Positions 9,106 through 19,548 of a DNA stretch of 36,493 nt are shown here, piece by piece. Below the pieces are notes generated by a model that was given only the letters and a program-made list of their open reading frames with translations, was not told where the DNA came from and ran no database searches. Within the stretch, counting starts at the first letter, position 1. Each line of letters starts with the position of its first letter. The translations under genes and the position numbers were made by a program. The DNA comes from Actinomycetota bacterium. Lineage in GTDB: Bacteria; Actinomycetota; Actinomycetes; Nanopelagicales; Nanopelagicaceae. Where the stretch lies: assembly GCA_009704505.1 (NCBI GenBank), contig WLEB01000007.1, forward strand, positions 1 through 36,493. The letters run 5' to 3'.

Positions 9106-10357
9106 GGTTGCCCCCTGAGTTTTTTGAAACATTGATTGTTGATATTTCTATTGGCAAAATCGGAAGTGAGGGAACAGCAAAATTAGGTGCATCTTTATTG
9201 TCGCCTTCTGGAACCTCAGACTCTTTCTTCTTCTTTACCTTTTCAAAACTAACATTTATTACAAGAATGAAGAAAATAACAATGCTTGCAAATGCTACGA
9301 CCACAGCAGTTGAAGCATTCTCAAGTGAAAGAACTCGAAGAGTTGCAACAACTAATATCCACAAAATCGAAGCTGGAATCAGAACTTTCCATCCAAATTG
9401 CATGAACTGGTCATAGCGCAAACGTGGCAGCGTTCCGCGCAACCACACGAATACGAAGAAGAAGGTAACAACCTTTAGTAGGAACCAAATCGCTGTAAAC
9501 CAACCTCCTAGCCAGCTTTCAGTAAATCCAAGCCCAGGTGGGGCGTGATATCCACCTAAGAACAATGTTGTTGCAAGTGCTGAAACTGTAACGATGTTTA
9601 CATATTCGGCTAAGAAGAACAGTGCAAACTTAAGAGATGAATACTCAGTATGGAAACCACCAACTAATTCACCTTCTGCTTCTGCAAGATCAAATGGAGC
9701 GCGGTTGGTCTCACCGACCATAGAGATAGCAAAGATTACAAATGATGGGAAGAGAACGACTGCATACCACCATGAAGTTTGAGCTGCCACAATCTCAGAT
9801 GTAGACATTGATCCTGCGTAGATAAACACCGCAACCAGTGATAGCCCCATAGCAATTTCATAAGAGATTACTTGAGCGCTAGAACGCAGTCCACCTAGAA
9901 GTGGATAGGTCGAACCAGAAGACCATCCGGCTAAGACAATTCCATAAACACCAACTGATGCAACAGCTAAAATGTATAAAACTCCAACTGGAATATCCGT
10001 CAACTGCATCGCTGTCTGACGTCCAAACATTGTTACTTCACCAGTAATTGGGATAACTGCAAAAGACATAAAACATGTTGTCGCACTAATAATCGGAGCA
10101 ATTATGAAAACGATTTTATCTGCAGCAGTAGGAATGATGTCTTCCTTTAGCGCCAACTTCACGCCATCTGCCAAAGCTTGAATTAATCCGAATGGTCCAA
10201 CACGGTTCGGTCCAGGACGCTGTTGCATACGAGCAACAATTCGGCGCTCTCCCCATACTGACATCAAAGTGAGAAGTACGCAGACAGCAAAAACAATGAG
10301 AGCTTTTACAAGGATTAACCAGCCTGGATCTGACCCAATAAGTTGCGCAGTTGTCAT
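9098..10357 (-). CDS. nuoH: NADH-quinone oxidoreductase subunit H
   Basis: NuoH forms, with NuoB and NuoD, the quinone-binding chamber of complex I. The 419-aa protein has eight membrane helices and the conserved cytoplasmic segments [19 protein letters not shown] and [19 protein letters not shown]; the acidic residues of the second lie near the quinone channel. A C-terminal charged tail ([18 protein letters not shown]) of about 65 residues extends beyond the minimal NuoH, as is common in actinobacteria. The ATG overlaps the nuoG stop (ATGA). Confidence 0.97.
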   Translation of the reverse strand: MTTAQLIGSDPGWLILVKALIVFAVCVLLTLMSVWGERRIVARMQQRPGPNRVGPFGLIQALADGVKLALKEDIIPTAADKIVFIIAPIISATTCFMSFAVIPITGEVTMFGRQTAMQLTDIPVGVLYILAVASVGVYGIVLAGWSSGSTYPLLGGLRSSAQVISYEIAMGLSLVAVFIYAGSMSTSEIVAAQTSWWYAVVLFPSFVIFAISMVGETNRAPFDLAEAEGELVGGFHTEYSSLKFALFFLAEYVNIVTVSALATTLFLGGYHAPPGLGFTESWLGGWFTAIWFLLKVVTFFFVFVWLRGTLPRLRYDQFMQFGWKVLIPASILWILVVATLRVLSLENASTAVVVAFASIVIFFILVINVSFEKVKKKKESEVPEGDNKDAPNFAVPSLPILPIEISTINVSKNSGGNRD

Positions 10358-12702
10358 GCTCTCACCACCGTAACTACCTCGGCGTGTACAGCGTTTAGAT
10401 CTGTTAAAAGTTGTGAGCCGCGTGAATTTCGAGGCGCCCAGATTGCATCATCATGAATATTCTCAATAAGTGCCGGCAAAGTTACTGATCCTTGCGCTGT
10501 TGAAACCTTGAGTAAATCTCCATTGGCAACTCCTAGAGCTTGCGCTCTTTTTGCAGATATAACTGCAACTGTTTGTCTAGCAGTACCTGCAAGATTTTCC
10601 TCTCCCTCTTGCAATGTTCCAAGGTCAAGTAGTCGACGCCATGAGGTAATTAAAGCTTCATTTGAGTTCAGCTGACGTTGCGCAGGAGCCGAAGCAGTCT
10701 TCATTTTAAGTGGTTCGCCTTGCCAATTTTTTATTGAAGCAATTTCTTTTGCAGCGGCAGTAACGGTTCCCAAATTAAGAGAAGTTCCCATTTCTTCTGC
10801 AATCATTGAAAGAATACGAAGATCACTGCGGTTAAGTGAGTCGTCTACAGCTGTGTCAAAGGAGCGAGCACGGCCTTCCCAATTTAAAAACGATCCAGAT
10901 TTTTCTGTAACTGCCGCAACTGGAAGAACTACATCTGCTCGTGATGTGACAGCACTTGGTGCAATCTCAAGTGAAACTACGAATGCTTTATCTAAGGCAG
11001 CTAACGCCTCTTTATTGTTCTCTAGATCCAAAGGATCTACGCCACCAACAAGAAGTGCGCCGATTTGATCGGAGTTAACTGAGGCAATAATTTCTGACGT
11101 TGATCGACCAATCTGTGAAGGCAAGGAATTAACTGACCAGGCATCGGCGATCTCTTGTCTAGCAACTGAATCTGTAACTGGGCGGCCACCTGGTAGCAAA
11201 TTACCTATTGCACCAGCTTGAAGGGCGCCACGCTCTCCTGCTCTGCGTGGAATCCATGCAAGTTTTGCACCTGAAGATTGCGCCAACGCAGCAACGGCCG
11301 TAAATACGCCAGCGCTTTCACTTGCTCTTTCGCCAACTAAAATTACTGATTTATCTGTGAGTTTTTGCGCACTGATTGCTGCAGCTTCTTGACCAGGAGC
11401 AACTTTTACAAATTCTCCCTTTAGTTTTTCGACTCCTACTGATTCTTTTGAACCAATTGAGATAACTTTTAATGCACGCTTGCGGAATTGCTTGTTGATT
11501 CTTAAGAAAACTATTGGTGACTCCTCCTCTGGTTCAAAACCAACCAGGAGTACTTGATCAGCCTTGTCTATATCGCGATATGTTGTAGACGAGTTGACAA
11601 CGTGGGCTGCGATAAATTCTCGCTCTTCATCTGACGTTACGCGCGCTCTGAAATCAATATCGTTTGTGCCAAGTGCTAGACGGGCAAACTTGCTATACCC
11701 GTAAGCATCTTCGTGAGTAGCGCGTCCACCAACTAGAACAGCGGCTGACGTTGCTTTCAATCCCTGGGCGGCAACAGCAAGGGCTTCAGGCCAAGAAGCT
11801 TCCACTAATTCGCCTGCTTCATCACGAATCATTGGAACCTTCAAGCGATCGACTGCTGTGATGTATTTAAATGCCCATCGACCTTTGTCACAGTTCCACT
11901 CTTCGTTAACTGATGCATCTTCACCTGCTAGGCGGCGCAGAGTTTTTCCACGGCGAACATCTGTGCGCATATCGCAACCAGATGCGCAGTGCTCACATGC
12001 AGATGGTGTTGAAACTAAATCAAATGGGCGAGCTCGAAAACGATATGCCGCTCCAGTTAATGCACCAACTGGACAGATCTGAACAGTATTTCCAGAGAAA
12101 TAAGATTCAAATGGTTTGTTTTCATAAATACCAACTTGTTGCAAGGCGCCACGTTCATTTAACGTAATGAAAGGATCACTAGCAATTTGCTCTGAAAAAC
12201 GAGTACAACGAGCGCACAAAACGCAACGCTCGCGATCTAGTAGAACTTGTGAAGAGATATTGATTGGTTTTTCAAATGTGCGCTTAACGCCTTCAAATCT
12301 AGACGAACCTTGTCCCGTACTCATCGCTTGATTTTGTAGAGGACACTCCCCGCCCTTGTCACAGACTGGACAATCAAGCGGGTGGTTGACCAATAAAAGC
12401 TCCATCACGCCGCGCTGTGCTTTTTCTGCAACCGGTGAAGTTAACTGAGTTTTAACGATCATCCCTGTTTCAACTGGAATTGTGCAAGAAGCCTGAGGCT
12501 TTGGAAATGCGCGACCATTAATTTCAATATCAACCAAACATTGACGACATGCGCCAACAGGATCAAGAAGTGGATGATCACAAAAACGCGGAATTTGAAT
12601 TCCTAATTGTTCTGCAGCACGAATCACTAAAGTTCCCTTGGGAACCGTGACTTCAAAACCATCGATTACAACAGTAATCATCTCAACTGCTACTTCGCTC
12701 AC
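10354..12702 (-). CDS. nuoG: NADH-quinone oxidoreductase subunit G (with N7-type cluster motif)
   Basis: This is the large iron-sulfur subunit of the peripheral arm, 782 aa. Visible ligand sets are 2Fe-2S C41, C52, C55, C73; the His-Cys set H107, C111, C114, C120; 4Fe-4S C160, C163, C166, C210; and a further set C236-x2-C239-x3-C243-x27-C271, which fits the N7 cluster found only in some bacteria. A molybdopterin-oxidoreductase-like fold follows, with a C-terminal dinucleotide-binding-like domain (about 690-782). The start is GTG at 12702, immediately after the nuoF stop; an ATG at 12681 (residue 8) is an alternative. Confidence 0.97.
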   Translation of the reverse strand: MSEVAVEMITVVIDGFEVTVPKGTLVIRAAEQLGIQIPRFCDHPLLDPVGACRQCLVDIEINGRAFPKPQASCTIPVETGMIVKTQLTSPVAEKAQRGVMELLLVNHPLDCPVCDKGGECPLQNQAMSTGQGSSRFEGVKRTFEKPINISSQVLLDRERCVLCARCTRFSEQIASDPFITLNERGALQQVGIYENKPFESYFSGNTVQICPVGALTGAAYRFRARPFDLVSTPSACEHCASGCDMRTDVRRGKTLRRLAGEDASVNEEWNCDKGRWAFKYITAVDRLKVPMIRDEAGELVEASWPEALAVAAQGLKATSAAVLVGGRATHEDAYGYSKFARLALGTNDIDFRARVTSDEEREFIAAHVVNSSTTYRDIDKADQVLLVGFEPEEESPIVFLRINKQFRKRALKVISIGSKESVGVEKLKGEFVKVAPGQEAAAISAQKLTDKSVILVGERASESAGVFTAVAALAQSSGAKLAWIPRRAGERGALQAGAIGNLLPGGRPVTDSVARQEIADAWSVNSLPSQIGRSTSEIIASVNSDQIGALLVGGVDPLDLENNKEALAALDKAFVVSLEIAPSAVTSRADVVLPVAAVTEKSGSFLNWEGRARSFDTAVDDSLNRSDLRILSMIAEEMGTSLNLGTVTAAAKEIASIKNWQGEPLKMKTASAPAQRQLNSNEALITSWRRLLDLGTLQEGEENLAGTARQTVAVISAKRAQALGVANGDLLKVSTAQGSVTLPALIENIHDDAIWAPRNSRGSQLLTDLNAVHAEVVTVVRA

Positions 12703-13983
12703 TTATGCACCTGCCCCAACAAACAAAGTTGATGCAACTGGATCAAATGGGCAACCACCATTTGTTAAGTGGGCAATGTATTCATCACGGAAATATTTAA
12801 TTGATGATGTGATTGGGCTTGTTGCACCATCACCGAGTGCGCAGAATGAGCGACCCATGATGTTGTCACAGAGATCAAGCAATTTTGCTAGATCTGCTTC
12901 TGTTCCTTTACCGGCCTCTAAATCACGAAGAATCTGTACTAACCACCATGTGCCTTCTCGACACGGTGTGCACTTTCCGCATGATTCATGCTTATAAAAC
13001 TCAGTCCAACGTAACACTGCGCGAACAACACATGTTGTTTCATCAAATATCTGTAAAGCTTTTGTTCCAAGCATCGAACCAGCTGCTGCAACACCTTCAT
13101 AATCAAGTGGAACATCTAAATGTTCATCAGTAAATAGTGGAGTAGATGATCCACCTGGTGTCCAGAACTTCAACTTATGTCCTTTACGTACTCCACCAGA
13201 GAGTTCAAGTATCTCGCGAAGAGTGATGCCAAGCGGTGCTTCAAACTGTCCAGGGTTTGCAACGTGACCTGATAGAGAATAAAGAGTTGTTCCTTTGCTC
13301 TTTTCAGTTCCCATGGATTGGTACCACTCCGCGCCATTTAGAACAATTGCAGGAACAGAAGAAATTGACTCCACATTGTTTACAACTGTAGGCCTGGCAT
13401 ACAGACCTGCAATGGCAGGAAATGGTGGTCGCAAACGTGGTTGACCACGGAAGCCTTCAAGTGAATCAAGTAGAGCAGTCTCTTCGCCACAGATATATGC
13501 ACCGGCCCCAATGTGTAAAACTACATCGACACCATTTCCAAGAATCCCTGCCGCATATGCATCAGCAATTGCTTGATTAACGCGGCGAACTACATGTGTA
13601 ACTTCTCCGCGAATATATATAAATGCATGCTTTGCACGAATTGCATGGCAAGCAATGATGCAACCCTCAATAAGAACATGTGGATTGGCCATGAGTAGTG
13701 GCGTGTCTTTGCACGTTCCAGGTTCTGACTCATCAGCATTAACAACTAAGTAGTGATCTTTGTTATCGCCCTGTGGAATAAATCCCCACTTCATACCAGT
13801 TGGGAATCCTGCACCACCACGACCGCGCAATCCAGAATCCTTAACAAGTTGGATTACTGCATCTGGATCCATTGCAAGTGCTTTTTCAGATGCTTTATAT
13901 CCGCCATGTCGCTTGTAAGCCTCTAAAGTAAATGAATCTTTTTCATCCCAATGCGCAGATAAAACCGGTACAAGTTTTGTCAT
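12703..13983 (-). CDS. nuoF: NADH-quinone oxidoreductase subunit F (NADH/FMN site)
   Basis: NuoF oxidises NADH through FMN and passes electrons to cluster N3. The 426-aa protein has the glycine-rich nucleotide motif GLRGRGGAGFPTGMKWGF (about residues 51-68), the FMN/NADH segment GAGAYICGEETALLDSLEG, and the N3 ligands C335-x2-C338-x2-C341 and C381 (FCALGDGA). The start ATG overlaps the nuoE stop as TAATG, and nuoG begins with no gap. Confidence 0.98.
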   Translation of the reverse strand: MTKLVPVLSAHWDEKDSFTLEAYKRHGGYKASEKALAMDPDAVIQLVKDSGLRGRGGAGFPTGMKWGFIPQGDNKDHYLVVNADESEPGTCKDTPLLMANPHVLIEGCIIACHAIRAKHAFIYIRGEVTHVVRRVNQAIADAYAAGILGNGVDVVLHIGAGAYICGEETALLDSLEGFRGQPRLRPPFPAIAGLYARPTVVNNVESISSVPAIVLNGAEWYQSMGTEKSKGTTLYSLSGHVANPGQFEAPLGITLREILELSGGVRKGHKLKFWTPGGSSTPLFTDEHLDVPLDYEGVAAAGSMLGTKALQIFDETTCVVRAVLRWTEFYKHESCGKCTPCREGTWWLVQILRDLEAGKGTEADLAKLLDLCDNIMGRSFCALGDGATSPITSSIKYFRDEYIAHLTNGGCPFDPVASTLFVGAGA

Positions 13984-14609
13984 TATTTACCTTCTTTCGA
14001 AAGTTTTAATCCAAGCAATGTTGGTTGACCAGCTTGTACGCCTTCATTGGCTAGTCCATCATTTAATCCAGCAAGGACCGCAGATGCTTCTTTCCATGTA
14101 ACAAGTTTATTTGGACCACGAGTTGGTGGTTTTGGACTACCTGCACGCATTGAATCAACTAATTCTTTTGCAGACTCAACTGTTTGGTTGTCATAAAACT
14201 CCCAATTTGCCATCACAACGGGTGCGTAGTCACATGCAGCATTACATTCAATATGCTCTAATGAAACTTTCCCATCTTCTGTCACGCCATCATTTTCAAT
14301 ACCTAAGTGATCTTTTAGTGAGGCAAATATTGCATCCCCACCCATGACTGCGCACAAAGTATTTGTGCAGACACCAACGTGGTACTCACCAATTGCAGAT
14401 GGCTTGTACTGAGTATAGAAAGTTGAAACTGCAGTTACTTCTGCAGCTTCTAAATCAAGTTGCTTGGCAATCAGTTCAATACCTTCATTTGTTACATACC
14501 CAGCCTTTGACTGAACAAAATGAAGCAAAGGCATAATTGCAGAACGAGGGCGTGGATAACGCTTGATTATCGAATCCATTATTTTTAAATCTTCTGGTGA
14601 AAATGCCAT
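13983..14609 (-). CDS. nuoE: NADH-quinone oxidoreductase subunit E (2Fe-2S)
   Basis: This 24-kDa-type subunit carries the N1a 2Fe-2S cluster. The ligands C81-x4-C86 (VCTNTLC) and C122-x3-C126 (ECNAAC) show the thioredoxin-like ferredoxin fold. At 208 aa it is longer than E. coli NuoE owing to a C-terminal extension of about 45 residues (after about 165) rich in Pro, Lys and Gly, common in actinobacteria. It starts with an ATG overlapping the nuoD stop by one base and ends overlapping nuoF. Confidence 0.96.
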   Translation of the reverse strand: MAFSPEDLKIMDSIIKRYPRPRSAIMPLLHFVQSKAGYVTNEGIELIAKQLDLEAAEVTAVSTFYTQYKPSAIGEYHVGVCTNTLCAVMGGDAIFASLKDHLGIENDGVTEDGKVSLEHIECNAACDYAPVVMANWEFYDNQTVESAKELVDSMRAGSPKPPTRGPNKLVTWKEASAVLAGLNDGLANEGVQAGQPTLLGLKLSKEGK

Positions 14610-15946
14610 TAGCGATCAACACCTCCCATAACAGGATCAATTGATGCGACAGCTGCAACGATGTCTGCAACCATGCCACCTTCACTCATCGCTGGAGTTG
14701 CCTGCAAATTGTTAAATGATGGTTCGCGGAAGTGAACGCGATATGGACGAGTTCCACCGTCAGAGACAATTGATGCACCTAGTTCACCACGTGGTGATTC
14801 AATTGCAGCATATGCCTGACCGGCAGGGACTCTGAAACCTTCTGTAACAAGTTTGAAGTGATGGATCAATGACTCCATAGAAGTTCCCATGATTTCGCGA
14901 ATATGATCAAGTGAGTTACCTAATCCATCTCCACCGAGTGCGAGTTGAGCAGGCCATGCAATCTTTTTGTCTGCAACCATGACAGGTGCGCCATGGAGTT
15001 TTTCTAACTTATCAACACACTGTTCGATAATTCGAAGCGATTGTTCTAGCTCGTTCATGCGAATTAAAAAGCGACCATAAACATCACATGTATCTGCTGT
15101 AACAACATCAAAGTTATAGTTTTCATAGCCGCAATAAGGTTGAACTTTTCGCAAATCCCAAGGCATTCCAGTTGAACGAAGAACTGGTCCAGTAATTCCA
15201 AGAGTTGTACATCCTGCTAGGTCTAGATAACCAATACCCTGTGTGCGCTTCATCCAAATTGAATTACCGATAAGCAAAGTTGCATTATCTTTAAAGTTCT
15301 TGCGCATTAGCTTTACGCCTTCGCGGATTTTTGTATAAGCACCCTCTGGTAAATCTTGCTGCACTCCACCTGGTCGCACATATGCCATATTCATACGAAG
15401 TCCTGTAATCATTTCAAAAATCTCTAGAACAGTTTCGCGATCACGGAATGCAAAGAACATAGGGCCCATTGCACCAAGTTCAAGTGCGCCAGTACCTAGG
15501 GCAACCATGTGAGAAGAGATCCGGTTTAGTTCCATCATCATTACGCGAATAACACTTGCGCGCTCTGGAACATCATTTGTAATTCCGAGTAACTTCTCTA
15601 CTGCAAGACAGTAAGCAGTCTCGTTGTGTAGAGGACTTAAATAATCCATTCGAGTTACAAAAGTAGTTCCTTGTGTCCAGTTACGGAACTCAATGTTTTT
15701 CTCAATTCCAGTGTGTAGATAGCCAATTCCACAACGAACTTCGGTGATTGTTTCACCTTCAAGCTCTAGCACTAAACGCAATACACCGTGAGTTGATGGG
15801 TGCTGAGGACCCATGTTAACTACAACGCGCTCTTCTTTAGTTGCGCCAATCTCTTGAACTAATGAATCCCAATCGCCACCGGTAACAGAGAAAACTTTTC
15901 CTTCAGTTGTATCGCGCGAAGGTGCATAAGGATCAAATGTTGTCAC
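14609..15946 (-). CDS. nuoD: NADH-quinone oxidoreductase subunit D
   Basis: NuoD is the 49-kDa hydrogenase-like subunit that shapes the quinone headgroup site. The 445-aa protein shows the family signature [20 protein letters not shown] with the quinone-site His region, then [33 protein letters not shown], and the C-terminal [16 protein letters not shown] and [18 protein letters not shown]. The start is GTG at 15946, which overlaps the nuoC stop as GTGA. NuoC and NuoD are separate here, unlike the fused NuoCD of E. coli. Confidence 0.97.
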   Translation of the reverse strand: MTTFDPYAPSRDTTEGKVFSVTGGDWDSLVQEIGATKEERVVVNMGPQHPSTHGVLRLVLELEGETITEVRCGIGYLHTGIEKNIEFRNWTQGTTFVTRMDYLSPLHNETAYCLAVEKLLGITNDVPERASVIRVMMMELNRISSHMVALGTGALELGAMGPMFFAFRDRETVLEIFEMITGLRMNMAYVRPGGVQQDLPEGAYTKIREGVKLMRKNFKDNATLLIGNSIWMKRTQGIGYLDLAGCTTLGITGPVLRSTGMPWDLRKVQPYCGYENYNFDVVTADTCDVYGRFLIRMNELEQSLRIIEQCVDKLEKLHGAPVMVADKKIAWPAQLALGGDGLGNSLDHIREIMGTSMESLIHHFKLVTEGFRVPAGQAYAAIESPRGELGASIVSDGGTRPYRVHFREPSFNNLQATPAMSEGGMVADIVAAVASIDPVMGGVDR

Positions 15947-16569
15947 TTGTAGCTCCTTCGATCGCTAGGAGGTGGAGTAGTTGCACCTTTGTATTCCACT
16001 GGAATTCCACCAAGTGCGTAATCTTTGCGTTGTGGATGACCTTTCCAGTCATCAGGCATAAGAATCCGAGTAAGACCAGGATGCCCATCAAAAATAATTC
16101 CAAACATGTCAAAGGTTTCACGCTCGTGCCAATTATTGCCGGCCCACACTTCTACCAGTGAAGGAATGTGTGGATGCGAATCTGGAACAGAGACTTCTAA
16201 TCGAATTCTTTGGTTCTTTGTTAATGAGAGCAGAGGATAGACAGCGTGAAGTTCACGTCCAGTTTGCTCTGGGTAATGAACTCCGTTTACTCCCATACAC
16301 ATTTCAAATTTCAAAGAGTCGCGTAAAATAAATGCAACTTCGACGAGTTTTTCTGGCTTTATGTGAAGTGTAAGTTCTCCGCGGTCTATAAAAACTCTTT
16401 CAATCGCATCAGAAAACTCTGGATAAGCCCGCTCTAAGTTGTCAGCAACTTCATCAAAATAACCACCGTATGGACGCTCAGAAGAGCCTGGTGTAATAAC
16501 TTTCGAGACTAATCCTCCGTAACCAGAGGTATCGCCAGTTCCTTTTGGACCGAACATGCCATCACTCAT
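15943..16569 (-). CDS. nuoC: NADH-quinone oxidoreductase subunit C
   Basis: This 30-kDa-type subunit of the hydrophilic arm is 208 aa. The signature [18 protein letters not shown] and [17 protein letters not shown] is typical of NuoC. A short N-terminal region rich in Gly and Ser (about the first 35 residues) precedes the conserved fold. It binds no cofactor; it packs against NuoD and NuoI. The ATG overlaps the nuoB stop as TAATG. Confidence 0.96.
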   Translation of the reverse strand: MSDGMFGPKGTGDTSGYGGLVSKVITPGSSERPYGGYFDEVADNLERAYPEFSDAIERVFIDRGELTLHIKPEKLVEVAFILRDSLKFEMCMGVNGVHYPEQTGRELHAVYPLLSLTKNQRIRLEVSVPDSHPHIPSLVEVWAGNNWHERETFDMFGIIFDGHPGLTRILMPDDWKGHPQRKDYALGGIPVEYKGATTPPPSDRRSYK

Positions 16570-17126
16570 TACGCAAGCAGACCCTTCATTTGATGAGTTG
16601 GCGTTGCATTCATTGCAGCAAGTTCAACTTCCTTAATGATCTGTGCGCGATTTGTTCCAATTTTTTCATTGTTGATTTGTTCGTGAAGTTTCAAAATTGC
16701 ATCGAGCAACATTTCTGGACGTGGTGGGCATCCTGGCAAGTAGATATCTACAGGGACGATGTGGTCGACACCTTGAACAATTGCATAGTTGTTAAACATA
16801 CCGCCGGACGATGCACATGCACCCATTGCGATTACCCATTTAGGGGCAGACATTTGATCGTAAATTTGACGAAGTACCGGCGCCATTTTATTTGAAACTC
16901 GACCTGCAACAATCATTAAATCTGCTTGTCGCGGGGATGCTCTGAAAACTTCACCGCCAAATCGTGCAATGTCATATTTTGCTGCAGAACCAACAGCCAT
17001 CATTTCAATTGCACAGCATGCAAGGCCGAAGGTAGCTGGCCATAGTGAGTTTTTACGCATGTAACCAGCGAGTTTTTCAACTGTGGTTAAAACAAAACCA
17101 CTTGGGATTTTTTCTTCAAGACCCAT
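16569..17126 (-). CDS. nuoB: NADH-quinone oxidoreductase subunit B (N2 cluster)
   Basis: NuoB (PSST) carries the terminal 4Fe-4S cluster N2 that reduces the quinone. The 185-aa protein has the tandem-cysteine motif at C37-C38 ([11 protein letters not shown]), C104 in [11 protein letters not shown] and C133 in [13 protein letters not shown]. The protein continues about 50 residues beyond the last ligand, which is longer than mitochondrial forms. The gene starts 3 bp after the nuoA stop; GGGA from the nuoA end is the only possible ribosome site. Confidence 0.97.
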   Translation of the reverse strand: MGLEEKIPSGFVLTTVEKLAGYMRKNSLWPATFGLACCAIEMMAVGSAAKYDIARFGGEVFRASPRQADLMIVAGRVSNKMAPVLRQIYDQMSAPKWVIAMGACASSGGMFNNYAIVQGVDHIVPVDIYLPGCPPRPEMLLDAILKLHEQINNEKIGTNRAQIIKEVELAAMNATPTHQMKGLLA

Positions 17127-17129
17127 TTT

Positions 17130-17501
17130 TTAGTCCCATTCCAATCCACCGCGTCGCCAAACATATGCATATGCAACAAATACTGTTGAAATAAAGATCA
17201 CCATTTCAACTAATCCAAATACTCCGAGAGTGTCAAAAGTGACGGCCCATGGATATAAGAAGACAATTTCAATATCAAAAATTATGAAAAGCATTGCAGT
17301 AAGAAAATACTTAACTGGAAAGCGTCCACCTTCTGCCGCTTGAGGTGATGGTTCGATTCCACATTCATAAGCATCCAGCTTGGCGCGGTTATAGCGAGCT
17401 GGACCTGCGAGCGCTCCAGCAACAACTGAAAATGCAGCAAACCCAAACCCAATGGCTGCTATCACCAAAATGGGAATATATGGATTGGCTGTGGAAATCA
17501 C
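17130..17501 (-). CDS. nuoA: NADH-quinone oxidoreductase subunit A
   Basis: This small membrane subunit has three helices and the conserved loop LDAYECGIEPSPQA that lies near the quinone entry site. From the GTG at 17501 it is 123 aa, a normal NuoA length, and begins VISTANPYIPILVIAAIG. An ATG further upstream (17579) would add 26 unusual residues and run into menG, so I reject it. The chosen GTG has no Shine-Dalgarno sequence but sits 7 nt after a TAGAAT hexamer, which suggests a leaderless mRNA that starts the 16-kb nuo operon. Confidence 0.93.
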   Translation of the reverse strand: MISTANPYIPILVIAAIGFGFAAFSVVAGALAGPARYNRAKLDAYECGIEPSPQAAEGGRFPVKYFLTAMLFIIFDIEIVFLYPWAVTFDTLGVFGLVEMVIFISTVFVAYAYVWRRGGLEWD

Positions 17502-17514
17502 AGACGAAATTCTA
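17501..17514 (-). promoter_or_regulatory. Putative leaderless promoter of the nuo operon (-10 TAGAAT)
   Basis: On the minus strand TAGAAT occupies 17514-17509 and the nuoA GTG begins at 17501, leaving 7 nt. A transcript starting about 7 nt after the -10 would begin at or next to the start codon. No clear -35 box is seen. It lies downstream of the menG stop, so nuo need not depend on the menG transcript. Confidence 0.55.
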
Positions 17515-17541
17515 AGGTGGAAATGAGGTGGCCCATGACCG

Positions 17542-18234
17542 CTAGCCCTTTGTAGCGCTGTGAACTGCAACAACCCCAAAAGTCAGGTTTTTCCAGCTCA
17601 CATTGCTCCAGCCTGCCTTTTTTAGGCTCTCGGCCAGGGCGGCCTGATCGGGCCAGGCTCTAATTGATTCGGCCAGATACACGTAGGCATCTGGGTTTGA
17701 TGAGGTCTTTTTTGCGATCGCAGGCAAGAGCCTCATCAGGTACTTGGTATAGATGGTGCGAAAAATTCGGTTGGTGGGTTGGCTGAACTCTGCAATAACA
17801 ATCCTGCCCCCAGCCTTAGTTACTCGAAGAGCCTCTATAAGGGCTTTTTCGTAGGTGACCGTGTTTCGAAGTCCATATGAAATTGTCACAACATCAAATC
17901 GATTGGCCTCAAATGGCAGATTGAGGGCATCGGCCTTTGAAAAATTCAAATAGGGACGGGCTTTGCGGCCCTGAGCCAACATTCCTTCACTAAAATCTGT
18001 AGCAAAGACAGTGGCACCTGCCTTATAAAGTGGTTCTGAAGAAGATCCAGGCCCGGCCGCTAAATCCAAAATCTGCATCCCGGTTTTAGGGGCGATAATT
18101 GCAGTGGTTGCTTTGCGCCAAGCCTTGGTCTGGCCCAAGCTCAATAAATCATTAACAAGGTCGTAGCGTTTTGCCACCCCATCAAACATTGCCGCGACTT
18201 CGTCGGGATCCTTGTTCAAATTGGCGCGGGACAT
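17542..18234 (-). CDS. menG: Demethylmenaquinone methyltransferase
   Basis: This 230-aa SAM-dependent methyltransferase performs the last step of menaquinone synthesis, methylating demethylmenaquinone. The UbiE/MenG N-terminus is clear (VAAMFDGVAKRYDLVNDLLS), followed by SAM motif I LDLAAGPGS (residues 56-64), FSEGML, and the family motif SYGLRN. It ends TKG-stop, 40 bp before the nuoA GTG. Upstream, GAGAAT on the minus strand lies 6 nt before the ATG, a weaker version of the leaderless pattern seen at neighbouring genes. It is transcribed divergently from menF. Confidence 0.96.
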   Translation of the reverse strand: MSRANLNKDPDEVAAMFDGVAKRYDLVNDLLSLGQTKAWRKATTAIIAPKTGMQILDLAAGPGSSSEPLYKAGATVFATDFSEGMLAQGRKARPYLNFSKADALNLPFEANRFDVVTISYGLRNTVTYEKALIEALRVTKAGGRIVIAEFSQPTNRIFRTIYTKYLMRLLPAIAKKTSSNPDAYVYLAESIRAWPDQAALAESLKKAGWSNVSWKNLTFGVVAVHSATKG

Positions 18235-18240
18235 AACGAC

Positions 18241-18279
18241 ATTCTCTCGTGAAGTAGGCTCATCTACAACTTCTAGGGT
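18241..18279. promoter_or_regulatory. Divergent menG/menF promoter region
   Basis: The 51-bp spacer (18235-18285) must hold both promoters. For menF, TAGGGT at 18274-18279 is followed by 6 nt and GTG 18286. For menG, GAGAAT on the minus strand (18246-18241) is followed by 6 nt and ATG. Between them lie GAAGT (18251-18255) and ACTTC (18269-18273), a weak inverted repeat that might be an operator, and a short GTAG-6 nt-CTAC. None of this is proven. Confidence 0.45.
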
Positions 18280-18285
18280 GGAAAG

Positions 18286-19548
18286 GTGGGATCTACGGTG
18301 ACCAATAAAGAGCTAATCCCTATCACCACCGTTCGACTCGGTGAACACCTACCGTTGTTGGATTTACTTCCAGATTCCAATCCACTTGCTTGGGTTCGAG
18401 GTGGTGAAGGTTTAGTTGGTTGGGGAGTTTTTGCAACAAAAACTGTTACTGGTCCTGCCCGATTTGCAGAAGCCCGCACCTGGTGGGAAAAACAGTTGGA
18501 AAATTTCGTGGTGACGAACTCTGTACATGGAAGTGGAACTGGTCCCGTACTTTTTGCTTCGTTTTCTTTTTCCCCAGATGATGAATCTGTCTTAGTAATT
18601 CCAAATGTTGTTGTTGGAAGTAAAAAAGATAAAACCTGGATTACCTGGATTGGATCAGAGCAGCAACCAATTCTTAACACTGCTCCTGCTTTTATAGGCA
18701 ATGGTCAAATACAGCTAAACGATCAACCAGAAGCCAGATCTCAGGCCGAATCTGAGTGGAAAGAAAAGGTTTCAGCGGCTGTCCAGCGCATTAAAGATGG
18801 TGGACTAGCTAAAGTTGTATTAGCACGAGACATAACATTTAAATCAGAGAAAGAGATTGATCCACGTCCAATTTTGCACAAACTTGCCTCTGAGTACCCA
18901 ACTACATGGACTTACTGTGTCGACGGATTTGTTGGGGCCACACCAGAACTTCTACTTCGTTTATCTCGCGGAATGCTAACTTCGCGAGTATTAGCAGGAA
19001 CGATTAGCAAAACAGGTGATGACTCAAAGGATTTAGCATTAGCGGCTTCATTAGCGCGTTCTTCAAAGGATTTAGCAGAACATGAGTATGCAGTTCGATC
19101 AGTAGCAGATGCTATTGAGCCTTTTTGTACTTCTATAAATGTTCCAGATTCTCCATTTGTTTTACACCTGGCCAACGTTATGCACCTTGCAACTGATGTG
19201 ACAGGTGCAATTGCTGAAACATTGGCGCACGTAGATGCGTTCACAATTCTTGAACAACTTCATCCTTCTGCTGCAGTGTGCGGAACTCCGAGGCCGGCTG
19301 CTGCTGCGTTAATTTCTGAGATTGAAGCAATGTCACGCGGGCGCTATGCCGGTCCAATTGGTTGGATAGATGCAGCAGGTGATGGAGAACTTGGCATTGC
19401 CTTGCGTGGCGGAGAAATAAAAGGAAAGTCGATTCGAATATTTGCAGGATGTGGAATTGTGGCCGAATCAGATCCCGATGTTGAACTTGCAGAAACACAA
19501 GCAAAGTTTGCACCTATGCACAGTGCGCTAGAGGATCACTCGATCTAG
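18286..19548 (+). CDS. menF: Isochorismate synthase
   Basis: This 420-aa chorismate-binding enzyme converts chorismate to isochorismate, the entry to menaquinone. The C-terminal chorismate-binding domain shows the catalytic Lys176 (GGLAKVVLARDI), SRVLAGTISKTGDD, HPSAAVCGTPRPAA and SRGRYAGPIGWID with the Mg-binding carboxylates around it. The N-terminal 150 residues are the usual poorly conserved part. The GTG at 18286 fits a leaderless start (TAGGGT plus 6 nt); a GTG at 18298 is an alternative. The stop TAG is embedded in CTAG shared with the stop of convergent menD. Confidence 0.93.
   Translation: MGSTVTNKELIPITTVRLGEHLPLLDLLPDSNPLAWVRGGEGLVGWGVFATKTVTGPARFAEARTWWEKQLENFVVTNSVHGSGTGPVLFASFSFSPDDESVLVIPNVVVGSKKDKTWITWIGSEQQPILNTAPAFIGNGQIQLNDQPEARSQAESEWKEKVSAAVQRIKDGGLAKVVLARDITFKSEKEIDPRPILHKLASEYPTTWTYCVDGFVGATPELLLRLSRGMLTSRVLAGTISKTGDDSKDLALAASLARSSKDLAEHEYAVRSVADAIEPFCTSINVPDSPFVLHLANVMHLATDVTGAIAETLAHVDAFTILEQLHPSAAVCGTPRPAAAALISEIEAMSRGRYAGPIGWIDAAGDGELGIALRGGEIKGKSIRIFAGCGIVAESDPDVELAETQAKFAPMHSALEDHSI

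Noticed and set aside
9106-9132. Longer nuoI beginning at ATG 9132
   Set aside because: It would overlap nuoH by 35 bp and has no ribosome site; GTG 9105 has AGGGGG at a good distance.
17502-17579. Longer nuoA beginning at ATG 17579
   Set aside because: It would overlap menG, add 26 residues unlike NuoA, and lacks support from the TAGAAT-spaced GTG at 17501.
18251-18273. Strong operator palindrome between menG and menF
   Set aside because: GAAGT/ACTTC is only 5 bp with a poor inner match, and it is not concentric with the nearby GTAG/CTAC, so it is kept only as a weak note.
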